A DNA stretch of 64,000 nt. Source: Sequoia sempervirens (taxonomy: Eukaryota > Streptophyta > Pinopsida > Cupressales > Cupressaceae). A program made the position numbers and the translations under genes. Location of the stretch: contig VDFB02275664.1 in the NCBI GenBank assembly GCA_007258455.2, positions 124,001 through 188,000 on the forward strand. The letters run 5' to 3'. Positions 57,282-64,000 of the stretch are shown in pieces. How positions within the stretch are numbered: position 1 is the stretch's first letter; each line of letters begins with the position of its first letter. The notes under the pieces are model-generated. The model saw only the letters and a program-made list of their open reading frames with translations, searched no databases and was not told the origin of the DNA.

Positions 57282-59647
57282 GTAACCTTCAATTCTAAAC
57301 ATTGCATTTTTTTATATGCTTAAAAGAATTCTCTTGACTTGATAAATATTGGGTGAGATTATAGGTGGCATGTAAAGGTGTGATATAAGCTTGAACTATA
57401 TTTTAAAGATTTTTGAACCGAGTAAGCTCTAGGATTGACGAAGGGGGTAGTAGAAGCTTGTTTGAGCAGAAGGTGATTAGAAAAAAAACTCAATTGAGAA
57501 ACTTCTTTAGTTCATGTTTCTAGATTGCATTGTTTGGGGGAATTTTTTTTGGAGTTGCATAGGCTAATTATAAGTGTTAGGAGTTGTTGTAGTTTACATT
57601 GGAGCTATTTATACGCCTTTAATGACATTGTATTACTTGTAAGTGACTAAAATTAGTGGCATGAGGAGTATTATTCGCATTTAAGGGTTTTTCCATCAGT
57701 AACTTCTTGTTTCAGTCACGTGATGCTTTATTATATCTCCATTTTAGCTTTGTTATTGCCATTCAAATTCAATACATGCGTAAGGTCTGAATAAATTAGA
57801 AACAGTGCCATGTTATCCATTATTGGTGGAATAGTCTACATTTGAAGGTTTTTGCAAGAGGATACGTTGTTGGTGAGCTCATGTGAGGAATATCCTCATA
57901 GTTCTGAGTTTACGGATCTTTCAAAGTGTTCCCACGGCTACCACAAGGTGCCTGCCTGTGGAATTGAAACCTTTGCTTATAGCATGAGCTCCTCATCTCT
58001 TTCCTCAAAAGTGTTATTATTCAAGGTTAAATTCTAGTGGGAGACTTCAGTTTATTTTTACCAGGCCTTATATAAATTGAAACAGTTATTGGGTTGGCTA
58101 TCTTACACCCACTCCTCACCAAATCTGAGGTAGTTTTGTTTAATAGGATTTATTGAACATAGGGCATTTTTGCATTATTATACACTTGTTGGTGTTTGGA
58201 CTTGGCTATTGCAAGAGTAAGCACTCCAACTTAGCACTAGAGTGTAGCTTAACACACACCAATTTTGGGATGGTTCTGTAAGAAGATACACTTTAATTAA
58301 TTATTTAATCTTTGTCATTGATCTTAATTAATTATTTAATCTTTGTCATTGAACTCACCTGGTATAGCCTCTGCACCTATCCAACCTGCAGTTGCATGTG
58401 ATTCTTGAATGTGGTCAACAACTTTGAATTTGAATTTTTAATTATATCTTTTTTTAAGTTTTGATATACATATCTTTCAAGATATGCATAAAGCAAAATC
58501 ATCAATTTTGGGATCGCTGCTCCATACTTATCAGATTCTACCTTATTCTAGAGTCCCAAGCTGAGTTTCCTGTGTGTGAAAAAAGAACTGACTTGATGTT
58601 TCTACAAGTCTAAGCCCAATTTTTGAGGTTGTACTAGGCTTTTGATCTACTATGTATGCTAGAGCCTATATAAGGCCAATGAGGAAAAAGGCCCTTCATT
58701 TTGAATCATAGAACTAAAACATGAGACTTTATCTCATTTTCTTGTAGCAGCCAATTTTGTTGGATAAGGGCCATTTTGATTCTTCCAAACTTGTATTTTT
58801 GTGAGATAACTTCAAGTAGAGCATTGTTTTTGTAGTTGTTCTTTTTCTTTCATTGTATCAGTCATAGTAAGTAGTTTGCAAATGTTTTTTTGAGGAATTA
58901 TGTCACGATCATCAGTATCAAGCTTTAGAATGAAATTTTTCTTATGGAACAACAAAGACCATTTTTTGGTTGTGAAACTTCAAATATTTATGCATTTGAT
59001 ATCTAAAGCTTGTCTTTGTCTTTGTCTTTTCATTTTGTATTTTTATTTTGAAATAAACATATTTGAAAAACATGTGTACTACTGCATCCCTGGCTCCTTT
59101 GCATTACCTTCAATTGCATCTACTTCCAACTTCACCTCTAATCTTTAAATTATATTTCACATTATCTAAAAACAAATATTTTAAAATATTTGTGCTATCT
59201 AACCCTGAATCCTAAATTTGGGATCTTTTCCGCAACTGTGCTTTGTGTACTTAGTCTCAAATAGATAATGTAGTTGCAATAACAAACTTGCTAGCAGAAA
59301 TATTTGATTGAAGAGTAGTATTTTGAAATAATTTCCTTGAAGTCCTCCTTTCTCATAGGCCACTATGGCATAATTGGACGTTTAGTTGGAAAATGGTGGC
59401 AGAGACCATCTTCCATGTGTTATCAAATCTATTTTCTCTCAAAATTAGCCTTGTTACAATTTATATTGTTAATGCATATCTAATAATTTACAATTTGTGC
59501 ATGTCATGCATATTTTCTTTTTCCAGTATGCTTTATATACCAAATGATTTGTATCCATATTTCTCACTTGGCTTGTATCCAACATGGTGTCACTTTTAGA
59601 ATGTTTACTTTGTTGAATATTGGTTTTCTTGTTTTTTATGGCTACAG
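57282..59647 (+). other. Intron of the asparaginase-like pseudogene
   Basis: The 2.4-kb intron lies between two confidently placed exons. It contains a 31-base tandem duplication (TTAATTAATTATTTAATC and TTTGTCATTGATC, about 58291-58352) and CCTATATAAGGCC at 58667, a TATA-like sequence that could belong to an old LTR. The small frame at 57852-58037 shows no domain. Confidence 0.6.
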
Positions 59648-59712
59648 TTGGTTTGGGTGGTAGCCCAAATGAAAATGGAGAAACTACCCTTGATGCCATG
59701 GTCATGAATGGG
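59648..59712 (+). pseudogene. Asparaginase-like pseudogene, GGSP..NGETTLDA exon
   Basis: The exon reads FGLGGSPNENGETTLDAMVM and NG between a CTACAG acceptor and a GTAAAA donor (65 bases; 1 + 65 keeps frame). The family motif VG.GGSPDE.GETT.DA.(I/V)MDG is nearly complete and is diagnostic for aspartylglucosaminidase-type enzymes. Confidence 0.92.
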
Positions 59713-59829
59713 GTAAAACTTCTGATCAAATTCCTGTTGGTTTTTAAAATTATGCTTATACAAAATTTAGCATTTTCTTTATGATGAGAATGTTGAAATG
59801 GGAGTTTATCATTCCAAGGGTTGTGTCAA

Positions 59830-60249
59830 ATGACAATGGAAGTTGGGGCTGTAGCTAGCATGCAGTTTGTCAAAGGGGCAATTAGGGCAGCAAAACTAGT
59901 TAGTGAATACACTCAACATACTCTACTTGTTGGCAATCGAGATTCCACTTTTGCTCTCTCCATGGGGCTCCCGGGATCAACAAATTTGTATTCACCAAAA
60001 TCATTAGAAAAGTGGACAAAATGGAAGCAAAATAACTGTGAACCAAAATTTTGAAAGAATCTAATTCCTATCAATGGATGTGGACCTTATTATCCTATAA
60101 TAGGAGCATCTGATTTGCAAAAAAAAAATCATGCATGTGATAACAAAGAAACCATTGATAGAGACAACATTTTGGCCAATATAAATACAGGCTTAGAGAA
60201 CATTAGCCATCATAACCATGATACTATTTCTATGGCAGTAATTGATAAA
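59830..60249 (+). pseudogene. Asparaginase-like pseudogene, large exon with catalytic Thr
   Basis: The exon reads MTMEVGAVASMQFVKGAIRA, AKLVSEYTQHTLLVGN, FALSMGLPGSTNLYSP, EKWTKWKQNNCEPKF, and after a stop KNLIPINGCGPYYP. It ends HHNHDTISMAVIDK before a GTAAGC donor. In this family the precursor cleaves itself between Asp and Thr of HDT, and the Thr becomes the nucleophile; that motif is intact. Two lesions are visible: the acceptor before 59830 is AA instead of AG, and TGA at 60052-60054 replaces an expected Arg codon (CGA changed to TGA). The active enzyme would hydrolyse Asn-linked or isoaspartyl amide bonds. Confidence 0.93.
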
Positions 60250-60352
60250 GTAAGCAACTCTAGCCAACCTCTGCAACATTTTATTAGTTGTAACTACATA
60301 TTGTGTGAATAGTTTGAAGCAAGAATTTTTGAATTGCTTGTCATTTATATAG

Positions 60353-60411
60353 TTGGGCCACATTGTTGTTGGAACTTCTACAAACGGGGCCACTTTCAAG
60401 ATCCTTGGAAG
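60353..60411 (+). pseudogene. Asparaginase-like pseudogene, substrate-loop exon
   Basis: The exon reads LGHIVVGTSTNGATFKILGR between an ATATAG acceptor and a GTAGCT donor (59 bases, leaving phase 2). It matches GHI.VGTSTNGA..KI.GR of the beta chain. The next expected part (VGDGPI.GSGAYAD, then GDGD.MMRF) was looked for to base 64000 and not seen, so the gene is truncated or has a very long next intron. Confidence 0.9.
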
Positions 60412-61415
60412 GTAGCTTATACTTTTTGTTGCTCACTAATATTTTGATTCAATCAATTTAAATTATGAAAGAGAACATGAACAATATTTGTTAGTGATAT
60501 TCTGCAAAAGTTTAGCTATTCGAGTTTTATGTACCCACATATGGAACTCATAGTAAAAATGAAAAAATCTAACAAAAATTTGAGTAAAAGAGTTCTTTAA
60601 AACAAAAATCAGAAATGTTTCAATGAATATATTTGGAATAATAAGAATGGCACTGGAAAATTTCAAAATAGCTAAGAGAAAGCCTTTAAAAGCAACATTT
60701 ACTACAATTGATATAGTTTTTTCCATACATTAGAAAAATAAATAAACTTTTGCTGAGGAGTTTTGGGTGCCAACTTAGGCCTTATTAACTCAACTAATGT
60801 GAATGTTGCACTTGGTCTAATACAGTCTTCACAGATTGCCAGTATTTAATTGTTCACCAAATAGTTGGTCTATATCAACAGTATCATTTACACTATTTCT
60901 TAGAGGTGCATCGTTACTGTTTGTTGTCTGTCTTTTTACTTGGATTGCTAGCTTTGTTGGCTACCATGGATTCCCAACATCTAGGCCCGAGTCCATATTT
61001 TAACCAAGCACATCAATTGTAACTGAAAAAGCAATTGTAATTTGTAGCAATTAAAGTTTCAACATATGTCATTGTAGTAACTCATTTTTTATTCCTTCTC
61101 TATGGCATACATAACGTTTCCTATCTGTTTAATTTTTTTTATCCCAGACAAGTTGGGTAATTAAATCAAGCGTCTTTATCATATCTTATGTCTTTAGATT
61201 GGCCAATAATATTTTCATTCTCAACTCCAGCCTCTTTGAATGTGTGTTCCATTCATGTATGTGTTCTCAGTGTTGGATAATTTCTTTTTGGGGCAATGTT
61301 GTTCATGTCAACTTCTTTAAATGATTAATGCAGATGTTTGGGTACATCAGTAACTCTCTTACCATTTGGTATTGCTACTTTCTAGTAGCCATTTACAAAG
61401 TTGTACTTATCGTAA
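60412..61415. other. Non-coding stretch after last identified exon
   Basis: I see no further exon of the asparaginase-like gene and no other gene. The minus-strand frame 60463-60726 is AT-driven. Confidence 0.45.
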
Positions 61416-61830
61416 TTACCCATAAACTAATAATGGAAGGTTCAATTTTTAGTAATTCTTTAACCACATCAATACATTTTTTCTTAAGAACCATAATACT
61501 TTAGTAATTCCTTATCCACAAATACTTGAGCATGGAAGGTTCAATTTTTAGTAATTCCTTATCCAGAAATACTTTAGCTACTTCCACCTGGCCAAACCTT
61601 GGAGCAGAACATAAGGTTATCTTTCCATTTCATCTTACAATATTGTCATAAACTTGAATAGCGGCTGAAGTTGACAGATCCAAAGTTTGCAATTTAGTTA
61701 TAATGCTGAGAGCAAGGCAAAAAAACAAAAGCTTTAGAATAAATACCTTCTAAAAGCAAGGCAGAAACACAAAAGCTTCAAAATAAATACCTTTTGAAAG
61801 CAAGGCAAAAACACAAAAGCTCCAGAACAA
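61415..61830. repeat. Local tandem repeats
   Basis: GGAAGGTTCAATTTTTAGTAATTC occurs at about 61436 and 61534, and TTAGTAATTCCTTATCC at two nearby places. From 61711 a unit of about 46 bases (AAGCAAGGCAAAAACACAAA followed by AGCTTC.AAATAAATACC) is repeated nearly three times. Confidence 0.8.
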
Positions 61831-62104
61831 TGATCGTATCAACATAACAATATTGCTTTGTTTAAGACAAATATATCATAGAGATTATCTAAATAAGTAT
61901 AATAATATTGCTTAATTTTTAAGTCATGACCATGCTAGATGCCAAATTGGTTTAAAAGACCCCTTATCATGTATTTTTTCCATCAAAATGACAAAGGCCC
62001 TTAGTACACAACTTATACTAGCCAGTATGTTACAAAAATTTACATGACTACCAATTCTAACAGCACAAGCCAATACATACAGTTTGTAGATGTTACCTGA
62101 CTTA

Positions 62105-62425
62105 CAAGATAGATGAGTTTTTGGAGGAGATGCAAATAAATACAACACAAGTTTCTGGAGGAGATGCAAATAAATACAACTTTTCAATTTTTTTCATGCC
62201 TAGTGTGGAGTATCCAAAATTTATTATTAATTCTGAATCTGATATTGACATATATAATTGAACTGAGATTGATAGATGTAAATAAATATGACATGAGTTT
62301 TTGGAGGAGATGCAAATAAATACAACTTTTCAATTTGTTTCAATGCCCAGTGTGGAGTATCCAAAATTTATTGTTAATTTTGAATCTGATATTGGCATAT
62401 ATCATTGAACTGAGATTGATACTAT
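62105..62425. repeat. Tandem/segmental duplication with GGAGGAGATGCAAATAAATA unit
   Basis: GAGTTTTTGGAGGAGATGCA followed by AATAAATACAAC occurs three times (about 62113, 62150, 62294). The roughly 95 bases after the second and third copies are also duplicated (about 62180-62275 and 62326-62420; GTGTGGAGTATCCAAAATTT in both). The minus-strand frame 61924-62187 reads into this repeat and is doubtful. Confidence 0.85.
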
Positions 62426-62429
62426 TGTT

Positions 62430-63500
62430 CTGATTTATTGGCGATAATTATTGGATCTATGTGTAAAATATGGAGATTTGTGTTTGACTACAAAGTGTTA
62501 TCTCTTGTGATTTATGAGCAAATTATTATTTTTGTTCGTGGGTTTCTTACACAAGACAATATATTTATGCATTTCTTGTAGAGTCTATCCCAGTTGATCA
62601 TAACAAAAAAACTTCCAATTTTGAAAAGAATATAACATAGAACCAAATAGCAGTGAAAATCCCAAACAAATATTGTCAAGAGTGTATCTCATTTAGCTTT
62701 TATTTAATCTTTCTCTTTATGTCTATGAATATGTAACACATTTAGTGCACTCATGCCCTAGTTCATCATATATGGCAGAGAGCATGCCCATCTAGAGATG
62801 ACCTTAGAATTTGGTTATGACTTATCCAAAGATAGTGATGTCGACAAAAATTCAAATGAGACAAGCTAAGGGTATACACTTCAATGCCTAAGTTAAACAA
62901 TTCATACCCTAGACAAATATCAGTTCACACAGTGATGAGTTTGTAGTACAAAATTATGATTCTAAATGGTAGGACTATAACTATACTATCATAGAAATGC
63001 ATGAGCATTGTCTAGTCACCTTGAATGGTTAAGGAAATCTTTGAACTCATAAGTATTTACATAATGCTAGCAACATGTAAATTGTGCTTTCTTCATGGCC
63101 TAAAAGTACAACCAGAGCATCTCAAAATTTGAAGTGAGCAAAATTCTATTGTTATAAGGGTCATTTTCTAATGGAAGACAAAGTTGACTCTATCAATGAT
63201 CAAATTCCTAAATTTAGGTGACAACTACTTTATCCTCATTGCTCTGCAGCTCTTGTTTTATATGTTTTGATTATGTAATGTAAATATCATGTTTGATGTT
63301 AAATATTTGAAAATAAAATAAATTGGAATAAATTTATTGTTTGGTGTTATTTTTTTCAAAAAAATAAAGTTGAATACATTTGAATATTTATATAGCGAAT
63401 CCATTCATTAAGAGAAGGAAGAAATTTTTGAATTATTTGTACTAGACATAACTATGACTAATAAAGTTGAAGTTGAGTTTGTTCTTTAGAATACATATTT
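62430..63500. other. Non-coding interval
   Basis: No gene, RNA or complete element recognised. Confidence 0.4.
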
Positions 63501-63509
63501 GTTAAACAT

Positions 63510-63975
63510 TAAATAATCAAATGATTTATTATTAAAAATAATTCTTAGATTGATTCTAGTTGATTTTGAATTTGATAGTGAAATCTTCATATTATAGTTG
63601 AAGTTAAATATATTACTAATATAATAAATATATTATATTCTAATTTAATATTAATTATTTATAAATTATATTATATAAACTAAGTAAATAGATAATATGG
63701 TAATATTAATATATTTTAAAATATTGTTATAATTATTAATATAGTGATTTACTATTATATTAATTATATTATAGTAATAATATAATAATATTAATATTAT
63801 AATTAACATAGTAGTCAATTAAGATAGTTTATTAATATATATAAATATATATGAAAGGAGAACTTACAAAATAAAATAACCTATATTATATTGTATATAA
63901 ATATATAATATAAATTAATATTTCATATAATATAATTAATATAAACTATTATATAATATAAATTAATATATTACC
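63510..63975. repeat. AT-rich low-complexity block
   Basis: About 465 bases are made almost entirely of A and T, with TATTAAT and ATTATATTA permutations and only scattered G or C. Confidence 0.85.
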
Positions 63976-63996
63976 TTTTTTTTTTTTTTTTTTTTT
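63976..63996 (-). repeat. Poly(T) run, 21 bases
   Basis: Twenty-one consecutive T lie at the window edge. On the minus strand this is a poly(A) that could be the tail of a retroposed sequence, but the adjoining sequence to the right is outside the window, so the origin is open. Confidence 0.5.
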
Positions 63997-64000
63997 AGGC

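Noticed and set aside
57852..58037. 61-codon plus frame as an exon
   Set aside because: It lies in the intron of the asparaginase-like pseudogene, and that family has no such segment between CDGT and GGSP.
61924..62187. 87-codon minus frame as a gene
   Set aside because: Its start reads the GGAGGAGATGCAAATAAATA tandem repeat and no domain is visible.

Overview
The window looks like nuclear DNA of a seed plant with a very large, repeat-filled genome. A gymnosperm (conifer-like) is my best guess. The grounds are very long and old LTR retrotransposons nested several levels deep, AT-rich spacers, no compact genes, and one decayed plant-type intron-containing gene. No bacterial, organellar or viral genome features are seen, and there is no intact host gene in 64 kb.

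Bases 1-45445 are one nest of insertions. It can be unpicked because each element's second LTR shows what an uninterrupted copy looks like. The outermost element is copia element B (minus strand). Its 5' LTR is 43837-45445. Its 3' LTR is split into 25300-25401 and 38985-39183, and the rest lies left of the window. Two elements sit in that 3' LTR. Ty3/gypsy element D (minus strand, LTR about 3.1 kb) runs from beyond the left edge to 25299. Element C (plus strand, LTR about 1.88 kb, no polymerase seen) occupies 25407-38984. D was then hit by LTR element F (LTR 1797-2819, body off the left edge), a 175-bp MITE with a 9-bp target duplication (5238-5412), a tandem three-LTR TRIM (5914-6483), a 4.1-kb non-autonomous LTR element E inside the integrase region (7068-11153), and a 6.1-kb LINE (18424-24522) with a 15-bp target duplication. 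C was hit by copia element A (26466-33480, target duplication GATCT).

The coding parts of A, B, D and the LINE can be followed as gag, protease, integrase, reverse transcriptase and RNase H, but all carry stops and frameshifts. Several catalytic Asp codons now read AAT (Asn), and none of the elements is likely to be autonomous.

Bases 45446-49790 hold tandem repeats on both sides of a decayed multi-exon minus-strand gene of unknown family. It has a proline-rich first exon and at least two look-alike small exons. This could be a degraded DNA transposon. Bases 49791-50186 are an unrecognised 131-codon ORF followed by a second TRIM family (50200-50530).

Bases 50536-64000 are mostly empty AT-rich DNA. 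They contain a foldback hairpin (56014-56198), four exons of a decayed plant Ntn-hydrolase of the isoaspartyl peptidase / L-asparaginase 3 (aspartylglucosaminidase-like) family (57192-60411), and local tandem repeats. The pseudogene keeps the catalytic Thr motif but has an in-frame stop and a lost splice acceptor, and no first or last exons were found.
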